Assembly (NCBI GenBank): GCA_903813345.2
Contig: CAIIXF020000012.1
Location: forward strand, 34,362,572 to 34,426,571
DNA from: Owenia fusiformis
Taxonomy: Eukaryota > Annelida > Polychaeta > Sabellida > Oweniidae
DNA: 64,000 nt
Direction: 5' to 3'
Each line of letters begins with the position of its first letter. Positions within the stretch are counted from its first letter, which is position 1. The notes under the pieces are model-generated. The model did no database searches. It saw only the letters and a program-made list of their open reading frames with translations, and was not told the origin of the DNA. A program made the position numbers and the translations under genes. Of the stretch, positions 44,187-55,164 are shown one piece after another.

Positions 44187-45571
44187 CATAATAAAAGACC
44201 GAGGCTTTGAAATCTAGGATTCCCCAGGAAAATATGACGTCATACTTATTAGCATAAGGAATTCCATAGTGGTCTGGGTCGAGCTTAGTTCGAAAACACA
44301 ATCCGTATTTACATGCTAATTTCTAAGGAGATAGGAAGAGTATAACGTGTTTATCGATTTCGTTTAAATATTTAATTAATTATCAAATTGTTTAAAGTCC
44401 CCGATAAATCGGGCTACGTATACCGCCGTGTTTACATTAGGGGATTAGAAGAGTGTATTTTTTATTTAGGTATGCAAGCTACGTATATCAATATTAGGCC
44501 TTCATTCATGTACTCGTGTGCATGTAATCAGCATGCCCTGCAATATTATGTAAACCAGGCTATTAAAGTACTGTGTAATGTACACTATTTATGTGTGTAC
44601 TACATACAATACAATTCCCTGGGAAACAAAACACAAATACTTTTTATATGTTCAAAATGAGCCATTTGATTGATGCAGACACTAAATAGCTTCATAAATA
44701 ACATCTACAAAGTATATCTAATAGTAATTTTCAATTTCAATGGTGAAACTTCCCTGGTTACGATTATATGGGACATCATCAAGAGACGAAGATCGTTCGC
44801 CTTCCTGGCTTACCTCTGAATCGTGTACCTGGTAATCTCTTTATATAGTTTAGCGAGAGCGGTGCGCCTGCGCAGTTTTAAACTTTGGCGCACACTTTAA
44901 GTAGATAAAGTGGTCACACTTGCTTCAATTCATAGCGTAATCGACGGATAGAAACAGCACCGAATTCCCGATATCCTACCCCGTATAACTATAGGCTATT
45001 AAGACTGGTTAAGCACAGTGACCTGCAGAGGGCGCTATCACACACAAGTACTGCATGAACCGATAAATTCCCGGGTACTTTAACGCCCTTGGTTAAACCT
45101 GAAGAAACATATCATTTTTTTTTGTTAAATAAAGTTAGCACTTCAATTGCCTGCCTCACTCGTATGTTTTTGCAGGTACTCGGATGGATGAATATTCTGT
45201 CATATGACTTGCGGCAAACCTACCATTTCCCATTGGTTAACATGGGAATGTCGATTTTCAAAAATTCATCAAAATTATCACCAATTTTCGACTTATTGTA
45301 ATTGAGGAAAAAATTTAGAAAATTTGTAGGTATTGGAAATAAAGTCACATTACGTTTCCATTAATAGCAAGTGTTTTAATCGCAGGTTAAGTGAATAAAA
45401 ATTCCAGGGTAAAGAGGCGTTAACACGTAGTTCAATTGGTGGAGGGGCGTGTACATTCAAATGACTCACACAATGCTGATAAGGTAGACCTATACATAGT
45501 GTCGAACAAGAAATTCTAAAGGCCTTCGTTAATGTTTTATGTCCTGTCGCTGAATCACTCTTAGCTTTGAA

Positions 45572-46098
45572 TAGTCCATGGTAGTCTATGGTATGAAATT
45601 CCTAGGATGCCTGATAAAGGAGCTGGTAACACAAGATAGCGCTGCAATATTTGTCTTAATATTTACACACCTACACGTGTCCAGTATTGTTTTAAATATC
45701 GCTTCAAATAATAAAAACACAATATGTTTGAAATTATAATTTTTTAAAAATAATTCACACAATTTTGTTGATTCTGCTTGACCAACATTAAACAAAAAAA
45801 ATCAAATTAAAAATTAAACAAGAATTAATAAGCACATTTACCTAATTACACTTACCAAATTACATTGAAATTATAATTAATTCTTACATAATGATAATCT
45901 AATTTGTTGTAAACATTCTTTGAATAACGTTTTGGGTCTTATAAAACGTGTAAAAATTCGAATGAAAATGTTAACGTTTGTGACCCCTTGTTATGAGAGA
46001 CATATGTCGACGTAAAAGCTCGAATTTTTTTCAGCAAACGGGGTATTAAAAGAATCGAAGTCATATGGACTTCCTTCCTGAGTCATACCATGGACTAG
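45572..46098. mobile_element. Element family E, short copy
   Basis: Begins TAGTCTATGGTATGAAATTC and ends GAGTCATACCATGGACTA. The left ~100 bp match 10510-10620 (GGAGCTGGTAACACA...) and the right ~200 bp match 11640-11880. The interior is deleted relative to copy 1. Confidence 0.8.
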
Positions 46099-46099
46099 A

Positions 46100-47340
46100 A
46101 ACAGTAATATCATTCCTGTTATGAGTGCAGACAATTTTTTAAAGCCTAGAGGGACGGTATCTGTATGATAGAGAGCTTTCGATATAATTTATTTAGAATC
46201 ATGTATACCTAAGATTTTACGTGTACTAGTCAGGTATAGCACTGGGAGGAAATCTTGAAACGAAGATCGGGTGCTTTCATCCTTCAAAGCACAACAAAAT
46301 ATTCGGCAAGTATGTACTTCGTAAGTTCCAGTTTCCAAATATGATTACAACTTGTTGCTTGGATATTCACAAATCACTTCCTCCGATAAGGAAACGAGAA
46401 GATTTTTAATGAAATATACCTTCCTGGTTTCTTTGAGAAACCTTCCTCTCAGTGGTGTTTCCGTCATTTACAAATAAAGTTGTGTATAAGTTTGGCAGAA
46501 AACTTATATCAAAAGTTCTTTATTTCCTGTTTCTACCCTTTTAATGCCAACACTCAGTAAAAGGTTTTGCGGTATATCGATAAGCACCTATAGCTTCATT
46601 GAAGCCCCAGAAAGGGTCAAGTTATTGTCAACATCTTATAAAGTCACAAGTTTAAGGCGATAAATCACACAGAATTGCCATAATTTTTAGTATTTTTGTA
46701 ATTTCCAAAGAAATTACTTTAAGGGACATCCTTTGATGCACAAGTAATACCCCATCCCATTCCCAAAATGTGATTATTGGAATTTAGGAGCTATTTGTCA
46801 GTATTTTTTTACGCTCTGTGATATTAAACAGGTTTATTTATATAAATCATATAACATATCACTCGAACAGTTTTGACAAATCCAGTGATTCTGCATTCCT
46901 AGATCATTATATGGTCATTGACTCGAAGGAAGATTGGCTCCCAGAGTGCAACATTGATATTCTGTCCCATATACGGACATGTCGGGATACAAAATTTGAA
47001 TTAAAACAGCCGCCATTTTGTTCACTTGAACATTTGAATCGTGAATTTTGGTCTTACTTCCTAATGAAAATTTCTAAAACTCTCAAGAAATGATAGAGAT
47101 TTTGGTTGAATCTTTGAACTGTTTATTTTGAATTCATTGTCGGTTTTAATTTCAGAAAATAACGACATTTCGACGTTTTCATTCTTGAAAATATCGAGTT
47201 TTGATTCCGGGAGCCAATCAACCTTGCATTGACTCTAGTTGTTACAAGATGTTTAACAGATGTTTGGAAATCCCACTCATGAACAGGCATAATTATAAAT
47301 TTGAAACATGATATACTTAATTCATTCCAGATTGAGATAC
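46100..47340. other. Upstream flank of the coiled-coil gene; no exon identified
   Basis: A 91-codon frame at 46818-47093 has no recognised domain. A weak inverted repeat (GATTGGCTCCCAG / CGGGAGCCAATC) spans 46935-47240. A 5' UTR exon may lie here, since TTCATTCCAG at 47321-47330 could be an acceptor. Confidence 0.4.
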
Positions 47341-47362
47341 ACAGGGCAAATCAGTATCAAAG

Positions 47363-47384
47363 ATGGCTGCTACAATCATTGAAG
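47363..47384 (+). CDS. Coiled-coil gene exon 1 (MAATIIE)
   Basis: Seven codons plus one base between a strong start context and GTAAGG. It is far too short for ORF finding. It was identified because its phase and residues extend the heptad pattern of the downstream exon. Confidence 0.65.
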
Positions 47385-50300
47385 GTAAGGAATTAACACA
47401 ATTCCAGAAAATTCCATGAACAAATATATGCACATTTCGTCTCATTTAAATAATTTTAATACCTTCAAATTTGCTTGTAGTGTGGGAACAAAATCAAAAT
47501 GTATTTTAAAATATATTTTAAGTATTTTTTAAATAAAAAGTACAAGTTTGAATAATTGAATTGAACAGCTATCGGATGTCCGAAAAGGTAAATCGATTTT
47601 TGAGAAGTACATGTATTTTCTCAGCTATAGAAACATGTAGACTGAATTCACTAAAAATTTTATTAGGGAACTATAGTGCATCATTAGCAAGTGCTATCCA
47701 TACGAAAGAGATCAGTTGCATATTATGTGAGTATTCTCAATTCATGCCAGAATATCAAATATCAATGGAATTTAAAAGTCACTTATTTCAGTCTGAAAGA
47801 ACAAGCCGTTGATTCAAGGCAGATATGCTTTTGCGTATTTTCCCATCAATGTTTTCCATCACCTCCCATGACACTCTTTATTATATAACCACTACTTATA
47901 ATACACTATGTAATACAGAGTGTCTCAAAAATGTTACAAGTACAAAATATTCAATATCTTTCATAATTTTGGCATTTACCCTAAAACATAATTGGATACT
48001 TAAAGAGGAATCTCTCTCAAATAATTTGACACTGAGCAAATTTAAAATCCTTCCATGGTTGACTGCACAGGACAGATTTTATGAACTCTTGTGAAATCTG
48101 ACTTGCGCCAACTTCTCAGTGGTTGAACATGTCATGCCTTTCCGAGACGGTATTCCAATATTCTAACACAGGAGAATGGTCATTCTCGGCATGTGTGGTG
48201 ACAACAGGATGACACTCCTCCTTACAGGTGAAGGGCTGTGACAGTACTCTTTAGAAATCTGATCATACCATTGAATAACCAAGTTGAGTGGCCCCAAACT
48301 TCACCCAACTTAAATCCCCTGGATTTCTCCTTGTTGGGCCACCTGAAGACAAAGGTCTTCACAACCCTCCCAACTGATCTGGATGAACCTTATCAAAGAA
48401 TAATTGATAAAGTCAGTGTTGTATGACAAGAAATGGAGCTCGCCACACATACTTGTAGGGACATGCATGAGGCCAGCGAATATTTGAGAGGATAGGCACA
48501 GCGGTCATGCAACGAAATACGGATAAGAAAATTGCAGAATGATTCAGTAAAATGTCAATCTTTCATCGTGAATAAAATTAATTGTTGCGGGAATGATTTC
48601 TCTTTGTCATTTGTTCTTTAAAACCATTGAGAAGTTGTCACAAGTCAGATTTCACAAGAATCAATGAAAGCTGTCCAGTGCAGTCAACAATGAAATTATT
48701 TTTAATCTACTCGATGTCAAATTAATCAAGAGAGCTTCCTCTTTCAGCATTCAATTCTGTTTTAGGGTAAATGCCAAAATTATAAAAATATTGACAATTT
48801 CGTACTTGGGTGTCAGTTGCCGGTAAACTGAATATTAATGAAAATTACATTAATTGTTTGTAATATCGCCTCTCGTGATATAGTTATTCCTTCCTTTAAT
48901 TCATTTTTGTTCATAAGTCTATCTACAGAACTACAACTCTGACTTTTGGCCTTTATGTTTCATCTTCCAACCAAACCTTTCACATTGAGACCATTTTCAA
49001 TATTAGCCCCAGCGCTTATCCCTCAAAGACATTGTTCATTAATCCAAATTGAAATTTTGGACAGAACTTTAAGGTATCATGGATTCTTCAGAACTGAAAC
49101 CAAAATTAATTGTGCTATTCCACAGTGTACAGGGTGGTTCAAAAAGTGTACCCTTACAACCGGCAACAGTTTCACATGTTGTAGAGGAAGGTAGAAAAGT
49201 TTTGTTGGTACTATACATTTTTATCACACCATCGGTGGGATATAGTCGTCATACTGGTCGTGGTCGTGGTCGTGATCGTGGTCGTGATCGTGATCGTGGT
49301 CGTGATCGCCCCGTTTTTTGTCATCGCCGTTTAAGGAAAACTGCTCATCAGATTTTCTTCAAATTCGCAGAGATGATAGAGCATATGAAGTACTAGAGCT
49401 GATTAACTTTTGGGTGGCCATCTTGTTTTCTGGCGGCCAATTTGAAGGTTTTTCGAAAAGTCTTGTCATCGCCATTTCAGGAAAACCGCTCATTGGATTT
49501 CCTTCAAATTTACACAAATGATAGAGCATATCAAGTACTAGAGCTGATCAACTTTTGGGCGGCCATCTTGTTTTCTGGTGGCCATTTTGAAGGTTTTTCG
49601 AAAAATCTTGTCATCGCCATTTCAGGAAAACCGCTCATCGGATTTCCTTCAAATTTACACAAATGATAGAGGATATCAAGTACTAGAGCTGATTAACTTT
49701 TGGGCGGCCATCTTGTTTTCTGGTGGCCATTTTGAAGTTTTTTTGAAAAATCTTGTTTCTTGTTCTTGAAATTTGTAAACATAATAGGAGAACAGTTTTC
49801 CTGGTTCATAGTGTCTGCCTATTTGATGGTGTGATCTCGTTCACGTCCTGTGCCTTGTTCTTAGTATTGGCAGAAATTATAAGCCCTAACGAAACATCAC
49901 TGAAAATGGGTAAATTGTGAACTTCAATATCTGCGATTCTTCAACCCTTCAAAAATCTTCCCATGGAAATCTTTTAAGTTGAAGTCTGGGAAACCTAATG
50001 TTTTCTGACTTTGTTTAGTTTTGAATCCCACACAATATGATGTAAAAATTAGCATCCTACCTCTGTTAGTTGCAAAGTTATTGTGATCAATGTTCATTGT
50101 TTCCAAAGACGAGAACATCTTCCAGTGAAATCGCAACTATATGGTCTTTAAATGTCAATATCTTCATTAATTATGGAACAATTCTAATGGAATATGGCTC
50201 AAAACACTGAATTTTAGATTTCCTTTTGATTTTTGTAAGATCTTATATGAAGGGCTTCTCAGATTTTTGGTCACAATGGGTAACTTTTCCCCCTTTACCC

Positions 50301-52700
50301 GTTTGTGTAGGTAACATGCCTCTAAACTGTTGAATGGTTAAAACAGTTTCAAAATGGTCAATAGAAGTGTAAAATGTGTTTTCTGCTCAAATAGTGTCCC
50401 ATTTGTCACATGGTAGGGTTTAAACTTATAATCTCTCGCTGAAAGCATTTTTTAAGATCATCTAATGTGAATCAACAATTTCCGTCAATCACATTGATAA
50501 AGTTTTGCACAACATCTGATTTGAGGCTCGTTTGTTGAAGTCTTGTAATTTCTTTGAAATTCAAGACTGAGAATAAATTATGGTGTCAACAAAAATGTTA
50601 GACCTTTCTCTACAAGATGTGATAATATGAGCAAATTCACGCATGTATTAAGGAAAACATAGCCTGTTGCAGGGGTTCACTTTTTGGGACCACCCTGCAG
50701 ACTTTGGGTTTCATATTAAGAATATGAAATGTTACATTCCAGATAAATCTACGATTCAAGATGAAGTAACTACAATTAGAAATAACGTAAATACCATGGG
50801 ATCAAAATTATTTACCACTAATTATAATTACATGAACTCTAGCGTTGAAGACAAAATAATTACCATTGACGACAAAGTAGCAACCATTGATGATAAAGTA
50901 TCTACCATTGGAGCAAAATTATTTACCTCTCAATACAACTACGCTTCCGTTGAAGACAAAGTAATTACCATTGACGACAAAGTAGCTACCATTGATGATA
51001 AAGTATCTACCATTGGAGCAAAATTATTTACCTCTCAATACAACTACACTTCCGCTGAAGACAAAGTAATTACCATTGACGACAAAATAGCTACCATTGA
51101 TGATAAAGTATCTACCATTGGGAAAAAATTATTTGACACTACATTTTTCTACACTTGCATTGAAGACAAAGTATCTACCATTGAAGACAAAGTAACTACG
51201 ATTGCAGATAAAGTATCTACCATGGGCGAAAAATCATTTACAACTAAATGTAACTACGCTAGCGTTGAGGACAATGTTGCTACAATTGAAGATAAAGTAT
51301 CTACCATTGCAGATAAAGTAGCTACCATTGCAGATAAAGTATCTACCATGGGGGAAAAATCATTTACAACTAAATATAACTACACTAGCGTTGAGGACAA
51401 TGTTGCTACAATTGAAGATAAAGTATCTACTATTGAAGACAAAGTAGCTACAGTTGAAGATAAAGTATCTACCATTAAACATAAAGTATCTATCATTGGG
51501 GATAAAGTAGCTACCACTGAAGATAAATTATTTAACACTAAATCTTACTACACTTGCGTAGACGACAAAGTAGCTGCCATTGGAGATAAAGTATCTACCA
51601 TTAAAAATGAGGTATCTACCATTAAAAATGAAGTAGCTACCACTAAAGATAAATTATTCAACACCGAATATAATCACACTTCCGTCGAAGACAAAGTAGC
51701 TTCCATTGTAGATAAAGTGTCTGCCATTAAAAATGAAGTATCTACCATTAAAGATAAAGTAGCTACCACTGAAGATAAATTATTTAACACTAAATCTTAC
51801 TACACTTGCGTAGACGACAAAGTAGCTGCCATTGGAGATAAAGTATCTACTATTGAAGATAAATTCTTTAACACTAAATTTAGCTACACATCCATTGAAG
51901 ACAAAGTAGCTGGCATTGAAGATACAGTATCTACCATTAAAGATAATGTAGCTTCCACTGAAGATATATTATTATTTAACACTAAATCTTACTACACTCG
52001 CGTAGAACACAAAGTAGCTGCCATTGGCGATAAAGTAGCTGGCATTGAAGATAAAGTATCTACCATTGAAGATAAAGTATCTACCATTGAAGATAAATTA
52101 TTTAACACTAAATCTTACTATACTTGCGTAGACGACAAAGTAGCTGCCATTGAAGATAAAGTAGCTACCCTTAAAGATCAAGTTTCTACAGTGAGCGAAA
52201 AATTATTTACAACTAAATATAGCTACTTTTCCGGTGAAGAAAAAGCAATTACCATTGAAGACAAAGTAGATAGCATTGAAAATAAATTATTTAACACTAC
52301 ATCTTGCGTAGAAGACAAAGTAGCTGCCATTGTAGATAAAGTATCTACCATTAAAAATGAAGTATCTACCATTAAAGATAAAGTAGCTACCACTGAAGAT
52401 AAATTATTTAACACCAAATATAACCACACTTCCGTTGAAGACAAAGTAGCTGCCATTGAAGATAAAGTAGTTACCATTAAAGATCAAGTATCTACTGTGA
52501 GAGAAAAATTATTTACAACTAAATATAGCTACTTTTCCGGTGAAGAAAAAGCAATTACCATTGAAGACAAAGTAGCTACCATTGAAGATAAAACATCTAC
52601 CATTGAAGATAAAGTATCTACTATTGAAGAACAAGTATCTGACATGAAGAATGACATCACTTTTATAAAGGATGGCATCTTACGATTACTAAAACGTTAG
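47363..52700 (+). CDS. Two-exon gene for a ~659-residue heptad-repeat coiled-coil protein
   Basis: Proposed CDS: 47363-47384 joined to 50743-52700. Exon 1 starts AAAGATGG (strong context), encodes MAATIIE plus one base, and ends at the consensus donor GAAG|GTAAGG. Exon 2 follows acceptor ACATTCCAG. The split codon becomes GAT, giving MAATIIEDKSTIQDEVTTI, which continues the heptad register without a break. The protein is almost entirely a seven-residue unit E/D-D-K-V-(S/A)-T-I, with Val and Ile at 3-4 spacing as in coiled-coil a/d positions. It is interrupted regularly by two-heptad modules such as KLFNTKSYYTCVDDK. It ends MKNDITFIKDGILRLLKR and TAG. There is no signal peptide or TM segment, so a cytosolic or nuclear rod is likely. 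Family unrecognised. AATAAA lies at 52862. Confidence 0.75.
47926..48822 (+). mobile_element. Defective mariner-type element with long inverted ends (intron 1)
   Basis: The left end CAGAGTGTCTCAAAAATGTT and the right end near 48800-48822 are inverted. Similarity continues ~200 bp inward (TAATTTTGGCATTTACCCTA; CTTGTGAAATCTGACTTG; CAACTTCTCA.TGGTT). It lies in the intron of the coiled-coil gene. Confidence 0.75.
48238..48500 (+). pseudogene. Mariner-type transposase C-terminal fragment
   Basis: NQVEWPQTSPNLNPLDFSLL then GHLKTKVFTTLPTDLDEPYQ and RIIDKVSVV match the WP-x-x-SPDLNPLD-x-x-LWGHLK region of mariner-like transposases, with the catalytic Asp changed to Asn (SPNLNP). A stop follows and a further in-phase-like stretch reaches about 48500. 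Inactive. Confidence 0.8.
49130..50698. mobile_element. Element family K, copy 2 (intron 1 of the coiled-coil gene)
   Basis: The left end CAGGGTGGTTCAAAAAGTGT and right end TTCACTTTTTGGGACCACCC are inverted. Its right end is only 44 bp before the proposed exon 2 boundary. Shares the right ~830 bp with 31167-33749. The left half carries a different internal insertion (49226-49855). Confidence 0.85.
49226..49855. repeat. Hexamer run plus three ~145-bp tandem units nested in K2
   Basis: A (CGTGGT/CGTGAT)n run occupies 49250-49312. It is followed by about three units of the 34068-35175 repeat (CTTGTCATCGCCATTTCAGG, TAGAGCTGATTAACTTTTGG, GGCCATCTTGTTTTCTGG). The corresponding point in K1 has no such insert. 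Confidence 0.85.
50743..52700 (+). CDS. Coiled-coil gene exon 2 (21-bp unit array)
   Basis: About 650 sense codons without a stop, built from a ~21-bp unit resembling GATAAAGTATCTACCATTGA. The frame is also open upstream to 50667, but 50667-50698 is the end of element K2, so that part is not coding. Higher-order repetition is clear: ACTAAATCTTACTACACTTG recurs at about 51536, 51788, 51978 and 52108. One codon-sized insertion (EDILLFN for EDKLFN) keeps the frame, which argues for selection on reading frame. Confidence 0.85.
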
Positions 52701-52861
52701 ACACCTTTCTAAGCACAACGAGAAACAATATAAAACAGGATCTTAAGAGGTTCTGGACAAATCATTTGATTCTGGACTTGACATATTTTTTTTCCAACGA
52801 AATCACATCCAAGGGTTGAATTTTTATTGGATATTTAGAGAGCGAGTCCTGTATTGATTTC

Positions 52862-52867
52862 AATAAA
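52862..52867 (+). promoter_or_regulatory. Candidate polyadenylation signal of the coiled-coil gene
   Basis: AATAAA 162 bp after the stop codon on the sense strand. Position and context are plausible, though the hexamer is common in AT-rich DNA. Confidence 0.45.
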
Positions 52868-52889
52868 AAGGTTAAAATAGAACGCTATT

Positions 52890-53420
52890 TGAGAGTTAAT
52901 CTTATACTTTCATTACATTGATAAATTAAGGCAAATTCTGAAAAATTTTAAAGTGCATTTTTTATGAAATATTATCCAAGTATTTAGATGAAACGGTCTT
53001 ATTTAAATACAAATCATAACATGATGATATTTTTTCATAAAATATTTCTTCAAGAAATTCAATTGAAGGCTCAAGATAAAACGAGCTAATTTAGGTGAAA
53101 ACCCTTACATGATGATGTGTTTTCATGACTTCTTTCATAAAATTCCATCAAGGGGTGAAAATAAAATGATCGAATTTAAGTGATTTAAGGATCACGAGGA
53201 TAGGTTTTCTTGGATATTTTCTATGAAATCCCATCCAGTGGTCAAGGTAAAATTTTTATTTGGTATATTTGGTCACGTGTTCGAACCCATAGAACCATAT
53301 AGGAACGTCATTTTGAATGTTACGTGATAAATCAATATAAGGCTTTTAGAACAATGTGGGGAAAGATGAGGGGAAACCCCTGACACCTGTTCACGATTTT
53401 ATCCTAACGTTCATCGGATC
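52890..53420. other. No gene seen
   Basis: Loosely repetitive AT-rich sequence (GAAATCCCATCCA, AAATTCCATCAAGGGTGA variants recur and again at 54300-54330), probably a diverged satellite. Confidence 0.45.
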
Positions 53421-53494
53421 ATTTCGGTTTTTATGCACTTCATTATTTTACCGAAGTTTGCCGATTCGATTCGTCGTATTTCGGAATATTGGGG

Positions 53495-53826
53495 ACAATT
53501 TTATACTCCATTGGGAGTATTTTTAATCTACTTCTTATTACGAAGATTCCCGAACCTTGTTCGGATTAATCCGGATTTTCTGACCTACTTCATCTACCGA
53601 GATTTAACGAGTTTACATTCGGCTCATTTCGGAATCCTGGTGACAATTTTATACTCCATTGGAGTATTTTTGATCTACTTCTTATGACGAAGATTACCGA
53701 ACCTTGTTCGGATTAATCCGGATTTTCTGACCTACTTCATCTACCGAGATTTAACGAGTTTACATTCGTCTCATTTCGGAATCCTGGTGACAATTTTATA
53801 CTCCATTGGAGTATTTTTGATCTACT
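53495..53826 (+). repeat. 147-148-bp tandem repeat, ~2.3 units
   Basis: ACAATTTTATACTCCATTGG begins at 53495, 53643 and 53790. Units are almost identical (GAACCTTGTTCGGATTAATC, CATCTACCGAGATTTAACGA). The plus frame is open across units except for one TGA that replaces a TTA codon in unit 2, giving LVRINPDFLTYFIYRDLTSL twice. The frame may be accidental. Confidence 0.88.
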
Positions 53827-53925
53827 TTTTCTGGATTTTGCCCTACTTATTATATCTTTACAACAAGCAAATCAAAAAATTCGCCATGAACGGGTCTCGA
53901 TCGACTAACCTAGAGCATGGAAGCT

Positions 53926-53955
53926 AGGCACGTTAGCCATGAGGCTAACGTGCAA
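53926..53955. repeat. Perfect 11-bp-stem hairpin
   Basis: GCACGTTAGCC ATGA GGCTAACGTGC. It looks like a tRNA anticodon-arm shape, but the surrounding arms do not form a tRNA. Confidence 0.6.
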
Positions 53956-54665
53956 CCGATACGAAAGGATAAAAGTATTATATATTTATACCGAGCGTCA
54001 ATTCAAAATGATCTTCACTTTTGACTGCACGTAAATACAACTCGTCAGTTGTTTCCAAAATAGATGAACGCCTATGGTACTAGTGAATAACCAAGTCCCA
54101 GGCGAGTGGTTCGCACCCCACCGTGATATGTTATTTTTGCTTTTTTAATACGACAGAAAGGAGCAAGGTCACTGGCATGTAGCGGTCCTGATATCGATAC
54201 ATTCTACACGCAATAAAACCAGATACCTGCGTGTGATTAAAACTACATGTTAGAGCGTCGATATCCTACAAATCCTTTTTTTTCATAAAAATATTTTTTC
54301 ATGAAATCCAATCGAAGGGTGAAGATAAAACGATCTTTTAGGTAAAACAGCTTTACATGATCTGGTGATGTGTTTTCATAACTTTTTTCATAAAAGACCA
54401 TTCTCGGTTTGGAGAACAAAGTTCGTCACTCTAATTGAGCGTTATCCCTGCTTCGGACAAATTTGATTTTTTTACATAATATAGATTTGAATGTCTTCTT
54501 TTGAATAGTCATAGTTTAATTTGGGTAATATTTCTGGATTTTTCATATAAAAATTACCAGTGAAACACCCAACGTCGCTTTTATGATTCGTACCACTTTT
54601 TTAACTTGGTGTATTGCATATTTCCGTGGGTTGATTTGAAAAAAAGACAAACAACGTATATAGAG

Positions 54666-54808
54666 ATTATCCTATATGAGGTTCAGGATATTGGGATTAT
54701 CCCGAGGCCAATATAATATATTTGCCCGAGGGCCGTAGGTCCCGAGGGAAAATATATTATATTGGCCAAGGGATAATCCCAATATCCTGAACCGACTATA
54801 GGATAATA
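54666..54808. repeat. Near-perfect palindromic MITE
   Basis: ATTATCCTATATGAGGTTCA... with GATATTGGGATTATCCC and CCAATATAATATATTT pairs with AAATATATTATATTGG, GGGATAATCCCAATATC and CTATAGGATAAT. The loop is near CCGTAGGTCCC at 54735. Confidence 0.92.
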
Positions 54809-55089
54809 TGTTTATCCCATACCAATCTTGGTCATCTGGTTCACATTGTTCAATCGTGGAAATATTTTAGAATATTCATGTCCAGTTTTGTTTTCTTGGC
54901 CGTGGGCGGGTTTTCCTGTTCCCTCAAATATTCCACCATTTATTTTCTCGAATTTTTGATTGATTAAGTGGATGCTCCTTCCCTTTTTAAACCATCAAAC
55001 AGATCCCGATTGTTTGTGTTTTCTCCATTGTCGTGTACAGTCATAACGCGAACGTTACAAATTATGAACAAATATGCGAGCGGCGATTA

Positions 55090-55160
55090 TGACGTAGCAG
55101 GCAGATATACTATATCTGCCCGCTCAGAGCGGGACGTATAGCTATATCTGCCCGCTGATG
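55090..55160. repeat. Short inverted/direct AGATAT.CTATATCTGCCCGC repeat
   Basis: GCAGATATACTATATCTGCC then GCTATATCTGCCCGCTGATG around CAGAGCGGGACG. A small foldback, otherwise unassigned. Confidence 0.6.
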
Positions 55161-55164
55161 AAAA

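Larger units (their letters stand above)
41785..45454. mobile_element. Possible 3.7-kb element with ~200-bp inverted ends
   Basis: 41785-41995 (GTGTACACTCCCCTCCA..., ATTGAATTACGTGTTAAAGC, CTCAATTACAATAGGTCGAA) is the approximate complement of 45215-45454 (...GGTGGAGGGGCGTGTAC). The two copies face outward symmetrically, as terminal repeats would. I see no transposase. Two independent insertions in opposite orientation would look the same. Confidence 0.55.

Noticed and set aside
49079-49769. Several overlapping 60-105-codon frames with FSGGHFEGFSK
   Set aside because: All arise from the ~145-bp tandem units; the same units elsewhere (34068-35175) are not open.
52223-52477. Minus-strand 84-codon frame with MVDTLSTMAATLSS
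   Set aside because: Shadow of the heptad repeat on the opposite strand; the plus-strand frame is far longer and has splice support.
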